Assembly (NCBI GenBank): GCA_963575745.1 | Contig: CAUYUJ010002058.1 | Span: 191,802-255,801, forward strand | Source: Prorocentrum cordatum | Lineage: Eukaryota > Sar > Dinophyceae > Prorocentrales > Prorocentraceae | Direction of reading: 5' to 3' | DNA: 64,000 bases | In this document: in pieces, positions 39,116-49,835 of the stretch | Layout: each line of letters opens with the position of its first letter | Position numbering within the stretch: the stretch's first letter is position 1 | The notes under the pieces: model-generated | Database searches by the model: none | Told to the model about the DNA's origin: nothing | The model's input: the letters and a program-made list of their open reading frames with translations, nothing else | Position numbers and translations under genes: made by a program

Positions 39116-40595
39116 CGAGAGTCACGGCAATGACGCCATCACGTGATTGCGTTGCTGCGTTCCTGAGTATGCACTTGGACGTTTCCAGGCCCGGCGGCCC
39201 GCGGCGAGCTGGAGGCGAGGTCCATTTGGGGGCAGCACCGCGCGCCGCATGTCTACCGCGATGTCAGCGAGGCAGCGCGCCGCCACTTTGTCTTACGCGC
39301 GATGCGTGAGTTGGGGCTCCACTAACGCGACGCGAGACCCATCGCGGTAAATGCGCGCAAGATCTTGGTCGAGCAGATCCAGGCCCAGGAATGGGCGCCC
39401 TAGGTCACCCCTACACTTGCGACTGTGCGCCCGTCCAAACGGCTACGAACAGTTCCCCGCTGACACGTGGGCGGCCAGTGCGGGGCGGCAGCCCGGGCGA
39501 TGCGGAGACCGCTGGGGGGGGGGGGGGGGCGACCCCTGCCGAGCCGGTCGACCCGGCGAGCTGGCCAGCGCGTGGAAAGACTACTTCGAATAGCGGGGGT
39601 TGCTGAGCTACCCCTGGCAGGCCCTTCTTCGACAGTAGGGCTTGTAGGCGCAGATGTTTAGAAGGACCCAAGCCTGAGGGCATCCCTTCCGCGAACAGTT
39701 GATCTGGAAGTGAACTGGCCGGCACAGGGTTGTCGTGGCGCCCAGCCCCTATCCACCGAACAGCTACGCATCCGAAAATATCGGTGACTGAAAACGCGCC
39801 AGCAGTTGCGACCCAGAACATAGCGTGACCGATATTGTGACCAAACTTGAAGATCGCTTTGGTTTCGACTCAAGAATTTCGGCCACACTCTGACGCGTTC
39901 GGAAGACTCGGGCACCAGTTGCGGTCACGCTCGAGCACAATTTCGGTTCCAGTTTCGGTCACTGCACCACCCCGATAAAGACGAGCCTCACGAGCGGCGA
40001 ACATGTCCGTATCCGCGCCCTCGCGGTCTGGATTCCGGGGCGCGATCCCGCGGATACGCGGTCGCACAGATGCGTTCCGCGCGGGGCATCCGCGAAAAAA
40101 CGCCCCGTGTCGGCGGGTCGCGGCCGTAGGGCCCGGCCCGCGAGGCCTCGAATACGCACATATTTTCTGCTCACGACGGGTTGCGTGAGAGTTGCCAATT
40201 GAAGCCTGGGCCCACGCCCGTTTCGATCCGATCCATCCGATTCGATATCGATTCTTGCCAGCCCGATGCATTTCGATTCTGCTTCCTTGGCGGTCCGACG
40301 CAGCCCGATGTTTGCATGGCGTAGTTGTGCATCCTGGCGCGGCCGATCCGATCCCATTCGGGCTCTGTGCCGGTGCGGCCCGCATCTCTTTTGCTCCGAT
40401 CCGATCCGACGCATCGACTCGATGCTGACTGCTTCCCCAGAGCGCCTCCTCGGCCTGGGCTCCGAGGCCCTGCCCTCCCCGCCCACGGGAGCCAGGAGAG
40501 GGCTCGCGCTCCCGGGCGGCGGCGGTGCCCCCCTGCGATCGCGCGCCGCACCAGCGGTCGCCGCCACCGTCGTCGCCGCCGCCGTCGCCGCCGCC
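39116..40595. other. No gene seen; CGATCCGAT-rich part
   Basis: GC-rich sequence without a supported gene. At 40,205-40,425 the words CGATCCGATC, CCGATTCGATATCG and CGATTC recur, similar to 28,290-28,460. A G11-12 run lies near 39,517. Confidence 0.4.
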
Positions 40596-40601
40596 ACCAT
40601 C

Positions 40602-40768
40602 TCACCACCCACCAAACCACCCCAACCCAACCCGAAGGCTCAGATTTACCCTCGATTTCTAATGGGGGGGGGTCCGGGAACATCGAAAAAACACATATGG
40701 AGCCCATACCCCCCCCAACCCGAAATTCGGGTCTTCGGGTTGGGTTGGGGTGGTTTGGTAGGTAGTCA
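40602..40768. mobile_element. M2 element, copy 1 (167 bp)
   Basis: The inverted ends include the perfect 27-base pair starting ACCAAACCACCCCAACCCAA (40,611) and ending TGGGTTGGGGTGGTTTGGT (40,759), extending outward with few mismatches to TCACCACCC and GGTAGTCA. CCATC at 40,597-40,601 and 40,769-40,773 is a perfect 5-bp target duplication. It is about 93% identical to copy 2 at 44,777. Confidence 0.92.
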
Positions 40769-40969
40769 CCATCGCCGTCGCCGCCGCTGGCCGTCGCCGC
40801 CGCTCTCGCCGCAGTGCCCGCCGATCGGGCGGCCACCGCGCCGCCCCGCCGCCCAGAGGACGCGGCGGCGGCGGCCAGCCGGGCCGGCGCGGAGAAGCCG
40901 GGCGGCCGGGAGGCCCAGGACGGCCTCCCCCTCGTCACCTGGAGTCCTCGTTTCCTCTTCCTGCTCCTC

Positions 40970-41255
40970 CTCCAGGCATCACCTCCTCCTCCTCCTCCTC
41001 CTCTTTTCCTCCTCCTCCTCCTCCTCTTTTGCTCCTCCTCCTCCTCCTCCTCAAGTCCTCATCTCCTCATCCTCATCCTCCTCATTTCCTCCTCCTCCTC
41101 CTCCTCCGCTTTTACTCCTCCTCCTCCTCCCTCCTCCTCCTCCTCCTCCTCCTCCTCAACTCCTCATCTCCTCATCCTCCTCATTTCCTCCTCCTCCTCC
41201 TCCTCCGCTTTTCCTCCTCCTCCTCCTCCTCCTCCTCCTCCTCTTCCCCCCCTTC
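40970..41255 (-). repeat. TCC tract
   Basis: CTCCTC runs interrupted by TCATCCTCAT and GCTTTT words over about 285 bases. The interruptions recur about every 110 bases, so it is a higher-order pyrimidine repeat. Confidence 0.85.
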
Positions 41256-41419
41256 GTACCAAACTACCCTGACGAGTCGGGGGGCGAATTTGAACTCTTT
41301 GCTTGTGCATGCGACTTGGGCGGCCCCCTTTCCGCGGGTACTGCTCTCCTCCTCCTCAACATGTTCCTTCATCCTCCGTATCCTTTTCCGCCTCCCCCTC
41401 CCCCCCCTCGCTCTGCCCC

Positions 41420-41480
41420 CCTCGTCGTCGTCCTCGTCCTCGTCGTCCTCCTCCTCATCCTCCTCCTCCTCCTCCTCCTC

Positions 41481-41527
<47 letters not shown>

Positions 41528-41535
41528 TGTTGCGT
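41420..41535. repeat. GTCCTC and GTGGTC repeats
   Basis: A TCGTCCTCG run passes into a GTGGTC hexamer run (about 41,480-41,530). From 41,540 to 42,230 no gene is supported; short GGAGTCGTGCTC-like words recur on both strands around 41,980-42,130. Confidence 0.7.
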
Positions 41536-42239
41536 TATCGCCGCCGCCTCCGTCGTCGTGGGTCGAGGTCGCCGTCGGGGCCTGGACATGCGATGTCCAG
41601 AATGGTTCAAAACGCGGCCCCCGGCAGTCCCGACCCTATCCCCAGCAGTGTTGGTTTCTCGTAAGGGTTTTAAGAGATTTAGAGGGACACCACAGAAGAG
41701 TCCCCCAAGGGGGACGGGGAGCACTTGACCGCCCTGTCCGTCAGCCATTTCGCCTGAGACGTCCTCGGCTCAGTCGTCATCTCGCCTCAATGCAGACCAC
41801 ATTTTTGGTCCAGACGGCGGCGATCTCTGGTGAGACATGCTCGAAGATTCACATGGATGCTCTCGACCTCCTCGACCCGCCTCTTCACTTCTGCTGCCAG
41901 TAGGGCTTGTTTGCTGAGGCAGTTGGAAGGTCCCGGGTGGGGCCCGTCTAGGGGCCGAAGGTGATCAGACGCCTGCCGTCGTGCTCCTCTCACGACGCGA
42001 GCACCTGTGGGTGTCGTGCTCGTGCGGAGGTCGGTGGTCGGCTCCTTCGCAGGCGTGTCGCCTCCGACCAACGATGTTCGTGTCGTCGTGCTCCTTGCGA
42101 CGACGCGAGCATCGTCGGTCGGAGGCGGAGGATCGGAGACGACGACGGCCACGGCCCCGATGATCCACCCCCCGACATTTCAGAGCAGGCGGAAGGCGAG
42201 GGGAAACTTGGATCCGCGCGGGGCGCCATTCTGCTAGAC

Positions 42240-42399
42240 TTAAGCCGGGCGTGTCCATCTACAGGAGGAATATGTTAAGATAGTCAAACAATAGTCAGGG
42301 ACGAGATTTTGCGTATGTTTGACCATTTTGGAATATTGTTTGACTATCTTTGATTTTCCGCCCGAAAATCGGCCTGTCGGGGGGGCATACCCGACCTAA
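42240..42399. mobile_element. M1 element, copy 4 (160 bp)
   Basis: Left TTAAGCCGGGCGTGTCC; right GGCATACCCGACCTAA. TGCTAGAC at 42,232-42,239 and 42,400-42,407 is a perfect 8-bp target duplication. This copy fixes the termini of the family. Confidence 0.93.
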
Positions 42400-42849
42400 T
42401 GCTAGACCCTTCTGCCCGTCCGCAGCCCACTCGCTTCTCCCTCGCTTCCCCCCCCCGCGGTGTCCTCCTCGGCTCCTCGCTCCCCACTCTCCCTCGCCCT
42501 TCCTGGGCGCTGCCAAGCGTGCGACTGACGCCTCATCGCCGCGCCCCTCAGTGACCAGCGCAGCGGCGCCCCAGGCGCGCCAAGTCGGTTCCTTTGCCCC
42601 CCCCTGGGGCAGCGATGCCAGGCGAGCGACTGCTGCCAATCAGCCGCGCCCCCCTGGGGTCCAGCACGGTTGCGTTCACCTCACGCAAATCAAAGATGCT
42701 GCCGCGAGGGCGCCAGTCGCCACTCTGCGCTCCGTGGGCGCTTCCAGGCGCGCAATTGTTATTATTTCCTCGCGAGACGAGAACCCGCTCCCCGCGCGCC
42801 CAGCCCAACCCCAGACGTCGGGACACGCGCCCCGCGCTAACAGGACCAC

Positions 42850-43020
42850 CTCCCCGGACTGCAGGCCCCCCCCCCCCCCGACTAGAAGGGCCCCCCCCCG
42901 TCCCCCAGACGACAATGACCCCCCCCCCCCCCCCGGACTACAGGGGCTCCCCCGCCCGACTACAGGGCCCTCCCCCTGGACTACCGGACCACCCCCCGGA
43001 CTACAGGGCTTCCCCCAAAA
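42850..43020. repeat. CCCCCGGACTACAGGG tandem repeat
   Basis: Seven or eight imperfect units of about 20-22 bases, CCCCCCGGACTACAGGGCTC type, with long C runs. The preceding stretch, 42,400-42,850, holds no supported gene. Confidence 0.75.
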
Positions 43021-43079
43021 CACTGAGGTACTCAGAGTGCCACCACCATGGCGACACTCAAGACACAGATGACGAATCA

Positions 43080-43860
43080 AGAGTGCTACGACTTCAGCCC
43101 GACTACTGTGGTTGATCTCTGTCTCCGTTATACTGCCAGCATCCATGTTAGTTTCGATATTGCGCCGCTATGCTGTTAGCACCAGTCGTAGAGTAATAGT
43201 GGTATGAGTAGTCGTACACGTAATACATATAGCAGCGGTAGAAGCAGTAGTCGTAAAAGTAGTCGTTGTAATTAGTCCTAGCTGTAGCATGAGTAATGAC
43301 AGTCGTGAGTCCCGTAGTGCTCTGGTAGTTCAGGGTGCGACTAGTATTACTAGTACCACTACTACTGCTACACCTATCTCTACAACAACTACGACCACGA
43401 CTAGAACTACTACGAATACTACCACTACTGCTACAACAACTGCCACTACCACCACCATTACTACCACGACTGCTACGACTACCGCTACTCACAAGCGTCA
43501 TTACACATAAGACACATATCACTAACTAGTAATGCTACGACTCAATCTCGACTACAGCGGATAATACTTGAATTTCGTCTTACCGCCACGAGTACCATTA
43601 GTTTCGCAATTACGGCGCAGTGCGTACTACGTATTACATAACGGTCCGGCTCATAATACCAGCAGTGACAGAAATAGTAGCATAAGTAGTAGTGCACGTA
43701 TTAATGGTGGTATTGGTAGGCGCCCTAGTAGTAGGAGTAGTCATTGTAGTCGTCATTCTAGTGAAGTAGTAGCAGTGATGCCACTAGCGCGACTCGTACT
43801 ACTGCGACTAACAGTGCTACTACGAATCTTTCTTGTTTGCAACTGCTATTGTTTCCACGG
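43080..43860. repeat. TAG/CTA triplet region, duplicated, with strand switch
   Basis: ATGCTACGACT...CCGACTAC and TTAGTTTCG-ATT-CGGCGC words at 43,085-43,165 recur at 43,530-43,620, marking a duplication of about 450 bases. In each copy the first half is rich in GTAGTAG and the second in CTACTAC on the same strand, so each copy forms a loose inverted repeat. Confidence 0.7.
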
Positions 43861-43864
43861 TCAC

Positions 43865-44055
43865 CGTCACCGCTGGTCGTCGTTATCGTCACCGCTGGTC
43901 GTCTTCTTCATCGTCGTCGCCGCCGCCGCTGGTCGTCGTCGTCGTCGCCGTCCTGGCCGGTCGATGTCGTCGTCGTCGTCGTCGTTGTCGTTACCGTTGT
44001 TGTTGTCGTTGTTGTTGCCGTCGCCTTTGGTGGTCGTCGTCGTTGTCTTAGTCTT
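43865..44055. repeat. GTC tract
   Basis: GTCGTC and CCGTCACCGCTGGTCGTC repeats. The stretch from 44,055 to 44,770 holds no supported gene. Confidence 0.8.
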
Positions 44056-44763
44056 CGTGGCCTTTGCCGGTACTCCGACCACTGATAGCATTATTGCTAC
44101 CATCGCAATTGCTAGTACCATGCCCGAACTCGCCACGTCACCAAGACCACCCAACGGCGGCCGGACCCCCCCGTCACGGACGTTAAGGGGGGGATCAAAG
44201 AACATTCTCCATTTGTTAGGACGCAAATTTTGGGACGTTAATTTCAGCATCGGTGCTGGTAGATCTGTAGTCGAAAACGGGACCTATCCCAGGACAGTCC
44301 CGCGTATAACTTCACAGAGTGCCGCCGACCCCGGCCCAATCAGGCCTACTCTTGGGCTTCATTTGGACAGGTCCTTCGTGGTGGCCCTGCAATCGGGTTT
44401 CGTATCCTCTGAGCCCGGACGAGTGCCTCCCAGGAGCTCGTATTTCAGCTGGCCCCCCCCTCACAGTCGAGCCTCTGTGTTCACGCAAAATCATCTGCAA
44501 GATGTCCCTTGCACTGTCACGAAGAGCTGCCAATCGTGGACTCTCCTGCCCACGCGTCCTTCGGGATGCTCGGCTCAGCCCTTCCATGCCCCCCTTCTCT
44601 TCCCGGACGACGACTGTGCGCACCGTGCCGCACGGGCGACCCACAGAGGCGCCGTCGGTCCACGATCCACCAGCGATGCGGTGCTCCGCGCAGCTCCGGA
44701 CCAGGGCCCGGAAACGCACGGTGCATGGGCACCGTCGTCGCACGATCGCTCAGGAGGGTGAAA

Positions 44764-45104
44764 TCGGAGGTGGACACCACCACCCACCAAACCACCCCAA
44801 CCCAACCCGAAGGCTCAGATTTACCCTCGATTTCCAGTGGGGGGGGGTCGGGAAACGTCGAAAAAACACGTGTGGAACCCTTACCCCCCCCAACCCGAAA
44901 TTCGGGTCTTCGGGTTGGGTTGGGGTGGCCTGGCAGGTAGTCAGGACAGACCTCCTGCCCTGACACGTCGATTGAGGAGTTGGCCGTTTTCGGTTCGCGA
45001 GGGGGCGTCGCGGCCGTCATTTTTGCGGGTCCAGGTCCGTCGGTTTCGGTCCCAGGCCGTTTTCGCTAAGGGGAGGTTTACTAAAGGGAGGTTGGTCCAC
45101 CGCC
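44764..45104 (+). repeat. Repeat R6, copy 3, split by M2
   Basis: TCGGAGGT at 44,764-44,771 is the left edge of R6. It resumes after M2 with GACCTCCTGCCCTGACACG (44,949) and continues through GGTCCAGGTCCGTCGG to GGTTTACTAAAGGGAGG and CCACCGCCG. Copies 1 and 2 lack the insertion. Confidence 0.85.
44777..44943. mobile_element. M2 element, copy 2 (167 bp), inside R6
   Basis: It has the same length and termini as copy 1. GGACA at 44,772-44,776 and 44,944-44,948 is a perfect 5-bp target duplication. The unoccupied site is visible in R6 copies 1 and 2. Confidence 0.95.
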
Positions 45105-45105
45105 G

Positions 45106-45254
45106 AAGAAAACACAGACACAAATAATAGCCGATCCTCATGGGGATATGGATCACGTGGGGAGTGGAAGGGGAAGGCATACATCCAGAAACTGCGGCAG
45201 AACAAGGGGGGATCCCGGGCAGCCTATTCCTTTTGTGTGTCCCTGGGCCCTTGC
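45106..45254 (+). mobile_element. M7 element, copy 2
   Basis: Begins AGAAAACACAGACACAAATA, has AGCCGATCC, and ends TTTTGTGTGTCCCTGGGCCC. The middle is diverged. It directly abuts R6 copy 3. Confidence 0.65.
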
Positions 45255-46030
45255 AATCTCGGCAGCGAGCACCATGGGGAAGTGAGACGGGGCAGGCCTT
45301 CCCAGACGGCTCGGAAGTCCCCCGGCCCTCTGAGAAGTTGTCTTCGCCTTCCCCGAAGATGCACAAAATTCACCAGAAGGCGCGAGAGGTTCTGAGAAGT
45401 CCCGCCGCCTTCTCAGAAGGTCTCCTCCTTCTCATTCCCCCCCCCGTCGCTCACCGCCGAAATCGGCTTCCGGGTCATCTCTCGGGTCTCTGGCGGCCGT
45501 TCGGGATGATCCGGGCACCCCGGAACGCCCTCGGCGAAGGGCAGCCGCTCGACCGCATCCCCAGCGTGGAAGACCGCCGAGGACCGACGAAGACGCCCGC
45601 AAGCCTCGAGCCTCGAACCCGGCCCATCTCAGAGCTGCGGGGGCCGGCGCGGGCGGCCCCGGCAGCGGCGCTGGGGGCAGAGAAGGGAAGGGGGCAGGGA
45701 GGAGGAGGAGGAGGAGGAGGAGGAGGAGGAGGAGGATAAGGAGAAGGAGGAGGATGAGGAGGACGTGGACGAGGACCAGGACGAGGAGGAGGACCCGGAC
45801 GCGGACGCGAGTCGTTCCCCCGATCGGCGGGGGCGGCGGCTGCGGGCGGCCGCGGCGGCGCGCGGACGAGCGGCGGCGCACGGGGGCGGCCGGCGCAGGA
45901 CGGGGGCCGCGCGCCGCCGCCCCGTGCCGCCGAGGCGCGGCCCCGTCGTGGGCCCCTGCTGCGGCAGGAGGGGGAGGACGAGGAGGGGGACGACCAGGAG
46001 GGGGAGGCAGGGAGGAGGTTGGAGGCTTGG
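45255..46030. repeat. No gene seen; GGA tract at 45,700-45,800
   Basis: GC-rich, with GGAGGAGG and GGACGAGGACCAGGACG runs. A 211-codon minus-strand frame crosses it but is Pro/Ala/Leu repeat only. Confidence 0.5.
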
Positions 46031-46036
46031 AATTTG

Positions 46037-46212
46037 GCACCAACGCCAACACACGGGCATGACTCAACCGGGGGGAGATGATCCTGGAATTCGGTGTTGG
46101 CGGTAATACTTCGGCCAGCTAGGAAGTCAAACCGTTACCACCATCACCTAGATCGGGAGCACCTTCCCTCGGTGGAGGCACACCGCCGATATTGGTGTTG
46201 GTGTCAACCTCT
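46037..46212. repeat. Diverged foldback related to the 10.3-kb palindrome
   Basis: TTGGCACCAACGCCAACACA at 46,035 and GATATTGGTGTTGGTGTCAA ending at 46,210 are imperfect inverses that resemble the ends of the palindrome at 10,316-10,479 (GGCACCAACTATACACCAAC). The interior symmetry is weaker. Confidence 0.6.
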
Positions 46213-46217
46213 AGGCC

Positions 46218-46382
46218 TCCCAGGAGGGAGGCAGGGAGGAGGGAGGAGGGCAGGCAGGAGGAGGGAGGGAGGGGCAGGGAGGGAGGGAGGGAGGGAGGGA
46301 GGGAGGGAGGAGGAGGAGGAGGAGGAGGAGGAGGAGGAGGAGGAGAGGAGGAGGAGGAGGAGGAGGAGGAGGGAGGCAGGGA
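46218..46382 (+). repeat. GGGA and GGA tract
   Basis: A GGGAGGGAGG run passes into a GGAGGA run of about 75 bases. Confidence 0.9.
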
Positions 46383-46549
46383 CTCCGCCGCAGGCCGCCG
46401 ACCTGTGCAGCGATGCCAGGGATGATTTGGCTGCCGACTCCAGGGATGTCAAGCACGGTCGGGCCGAGGCAGAAGTCGGGTGTAACCAGAAACGCAGGTA
46501 AGGGGTCCCAGTTAGTAAAGTAGTAGGGCCCCCGAGCTCCTAAATTGGC

Positions 46550-46712
46550 CAGAATCCCTAAACCAGGTCTGCCGTAGCTGGTGTTTTTTCGGGTGACGGC
46601 AGTTCCGGTTAGTGGAATGGGGCGGGAGGGCGTCCCCCAGTCTTTATCATTAAACCAGGTCCCACTAAACCCAGTCTTGCCATCGCCCGAATAGATCGAG
46701 GTCGGTTCGGCC
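46550..46712 (+). repeat. Repeat R7, copy 1
   Basis: The left part (TCGGGTGACGGCAGTTCCGG, GTGGAATGGGGCGGGAG) matches 61,365-61,412. The right part (AAACCAGGTCCCACTAAACC, CAGTCTTGCCATCGCCCGA) matches 62,289-62,328. The two parts are contiguous here but 880 bases apart in the second locus. The rest, to 47,390, holds no supported gene. Confidence 0.65.
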
Positions 46713-47395
46713 GATAGCCAGAGGCCTAGAAGTCAACCATACATATTTTCGCGGAGCTTTCGGTCTGGAAGTATCCTGGTAGCTTCCTCGGGCCATCCTG
46801 GGGCCCAAATTGGACAGTTCTGGGAGCCTCTTGGGGCTCTCCTGGAGCCCGGCTGGGGCCCTCTTGCGGGTCGTGGGTGCCATTTTTGAGGCCATCGGCG
46901 AAAGACATCGGGTTCTCAATTGGCGCCCCGTTGTTGTACAGTCGGACCGAGGTACGTATAAGATTGAGGTCAGTTAGGGAAGGGTGCCCTCATGTTCTGC
47001 GTGCTCGGTGGGCGTTATTGTGCATCCTGGGGAGGGTGCCCTTGAACGTGCTGTGTGTTTCGGCCGGCGGAGGGTCTCATGTTCTTGGAGGCAGGGAGGA
47101 AGAGGAGCGTATGCAGAGGAGGAGGAAGAGGAGGAGGACGACGACGTCATCACCCTCTCCTCCTCTGGCCTCCTTCCTCTGAACCGTTTCGGCTCGGGCA
47201 TTGGTGATATTGCGCGCAAGCCCGGGCTTGCACCCGCGTGCTTCGAAGCGGCTCGCGGGTGCGAGCCAATCGCCGCGGCGAGCCCGCCTTGCCCATGGCA
47301 CCGCGCGATGGTGCGCCTGTTAAGCGAGCTCAACCGAAAGAGATGCAATGGAAGTGTCAGGGAAGCTGCGGCGGCTGCCCCAACAACTTTCAGGA

Positions 47396-47557
47396 GGGGA
47401 AAAAACACACAGACACAATTAATCGTCGATCCCCAGGAAAATATGGGAAAATATGGGAATTGGGGGGGAAGACAAAAACCCAGAAAATATGGGAAAATAT
47501 GGGGACTATTTTTATTTGTGTGTATTTATTTGTGTGTCCTAATTTCCCTTTAAACTT
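47396..47557 (+). mobile_element. M7 element, copy 3
   Basis: Best preserved: GGGGAAAAAACACACAGACA, CAATTAATCGTCGATCCCC, AAATATGGGAAAATATGGG twice, and TTTGTGTGTCCTAATTTCCC at the end. Confidence 0.75.
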
Positions 47558-47633
47558 GTCTCGTCCCAAAAATGCAGGTTCTGCGGTGCCAGCGCGCCGC
47601 CTCCAGGTCTTGGTTACGCACAAGGACTTCGTA

Positions 47634-47805
47634 CTCCTCCTCCTCCTCCTCCTCCTCCTCCTCCTCCTCCTCCTCCTCCTCCTCCTCCTCCTCCCTCCTC
47701 CTCCTCCTCCTCCTCCTCCTCCTCTCCTCCTCCTCCCCCCCCCTCCCCTCCCCCTCCCCCTCCCCCCCCTCCTCCTCCTCCTCCTCCTCCTCCTCCTCCT
47801 CCTTA
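47634..47805 (-). repeat. TCC tract
   Basis: About 170 bases of CTCCTC with CCCCTCCCC in the middle, directly before the LINE-like region. Confidence 0.9.
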
Positions 47806-47984
47806 CGCTTGGTGTTGCGCCATGGACCTGCCCTGGCCGTGTCGAGGCGAGAGGCGGAGGTGGCTCGCCAGAGCCTCGAACCGAAAGCGAAGCCGCCAAG
47901 GCCGACGAAATAGGACACCGACGAGGAATGGGCCGCCAACTTCGCCGACACGCCGGAGCCAGAGGGGAAGCCTGCGCCGGACGG

Positions 47985-48575
47985 CCTGGGCGGAGCTCCT
48001 GGCGCTGGCCGACGAGAAGCTAGGGGCTGTAGGCAAAGAGGGCCTCCCGCCGGAACAGCTGACGGTCGCCGAGCCTCATGCCCTTGCGCCCGTGGACCTG
48101 TCGACGAAACCGTTCTCACAGGTGTTGCAGCGGGTCGCCGACAAACGCAGCCAATGCGAAAAGAGCGAGACCCGTGTGGCCCACAAGGCGGAGCTCCTGG
48201 CATGGGCGCAGCAGGCGAACGACGAAGAGCTGCGACAGCTGCGTGAACACAGGCCAAGTTGGCGGAGCTCTAGAAGCGCGCGCAGACCAAGAGGATCCAG
48301 GAGGCAGCCGAGGCGCTCAAGCTGCCAGGCCTCGGGCTGCAGCAGTTCGGGGCCAGCGGGCAGCAACTCGCAGGGGGGCATCGCCGCAGCCGCGAGGAGG
48401 CCGAGAGGGCAGCCAAGCAAGCTGCCGCCGCGGCCGCCGCAGCCCAGGGCCCCCCCTGCAGAGGCTACTCCTGCTTGGACTGCTCCTTTTGGGCGCTACA
48501 GCAGGATGGCCGTGGATCTCGACACCCCAGACTTCGACGTCGACGAGCGTCTGCTCGGAGGGGTCAATGAATGAT
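47985..48575 (+). pseudogene. LINE ORF1-like coiled-coil region
   Basis: One frame encodes ELLALADEKLGAVGKEGLPP and SQVLQRVADKRSQCEKSET, RVAHKAELLAWAQQANDEEL. It then shifts near 48,250 to a frame reading AKLAEL, a TAG stop (48,266-48,268, one base from GAG), and KRAQTKRIQEAAEALKLPGL, AGGHRRSREEAERAAKQ. Helical, charged sequence of this kind is common 5' of the endonuclease in LINE-like elements. No zinc knuckle is seen. Confidence 0.5.
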
Positions 48576-49099
48576 TCGAGGACTGCGGCTCCACCATGCG
48601 TGCCTTCGACCCCGGGAATGAGGGAGACAGAGCTAAGCTCAAGCGCATCGCCCAGTCTTTCAAGGGACCCACGTGTCTGACAGCGGGTTCGACGATGCAC
48701 GGCGTGGCCCGAGGTTCTCGGTCATGGGCCCGCGCGCGCAGCGGAGGGCACGCCAGCGCACCGCTGGCGAACAGGAAGCTGTTAGCCCAGCGGAGAGCCA
48801 GCAGAGGCGCCCCCGCGCGCCCCCACCCTGATGTTCAGGAGTCGTCGCCGACGGGCGGGTGGCCGATGTGTGATGCCTTCTCCTTGTCCCTGTCGACGGG
48901 CGGCATCGGGCGGGCGGTCGATGTCTTCTCGGGCGACGCCCCCCCATCGGACCCCGTCGACGGTCGGCCGTCGGCCCCAGGGGCGGGGCCTCAGGGGGCG
49001 GCGAGTCGGCCCGCAATGGGGGGGTGGGCGTCTCGAGCCCGCCGACCCCGATGCACCGGCGAGTGGGCGAGCAGATAAACAGCCCCACGTCGCGTGACT

Positions 49100-49835
49100 C
49101 CAGGAACGCCGCCTGCTGGTCCAGGGGCGCATCGAATCGGCAAGGAAGTAACCGGCTAGTGCTTCCCCCCGCGCGCTGGACTGGCCGCGGCGACTGGCGC
49201 TGGGCGGCAGGGCAGCTCAGGAGGGCGCGCCGCGCCGGCTGTCCCTGCGGCGCGCAGCGTCAGGCTGGCCAGGGCTCCCCGATCTGCGGGCCGTCCTTTC
49301 ACCCCCTGGGCAGCGCGGGGGCGCGGGGGGCCAACGTCGAGTATTTGGGGGCCCTGATGCAGCGGGCTGGCGGGCTGAAGTGGCCCGGGGTAGTGGCGGC
49401 GGACTGGAACGTCGAGCCCGCGGACTTGACCTCGCGGGGCAAGAAGGCCAGCGCCGCGCCAGTGCGACCGCGGGCCCCCGCGAGCGGAGCTAATGAGTAT
49501 GGCTACGCGATTATGTCCGAGGTGCTCTCGAGCAGGTTCGACACCCTGCCGGCGCTCAGCGGCGGGCCCACCTCGCCCCACTCGGCGGCGGAGGCGGCGT
49601 TCTGGGGGCCCCATCGGCGCACCCCGATCACGTCGGCGCTGCGCCCCGGCAAGTTCCCCGCCGATCACGAGCCGCCCGCGGAGCAAGCGCCGCTGCTCTT
49701 GGGGGCGCAGGACTCGAGGTGGCAGATCGGCGAGCTCCCCGAGAGCTGCGCGGAGCAGGCGTCGAAGTTCCAGCGGGCCATGGCGTCGGACGAACCCGGC
49801 CAGGCTCAACGGCCTGGGCGAGGCCGTCACCTAGC
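49100..49835 (+). pseudogene. LINE endonuclease (EEP) domain, C-terminal part
   Basis: The frame contains VEYLGALMQRAGGLKWPGVV then AADWNVEPADL. ADWN (49,399-49,410) matches the GDFN/GDWN motif of the AP-endonuclease-like domain that nicks target DNA in LINEs. Downstream GGPTSPHSAAEA stands where the terminal SDH-type motif is expected (SPHS). The N-terminal catalytic half is not recognisable upstream in one frame. Function is lost. Confidence 0.65.
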
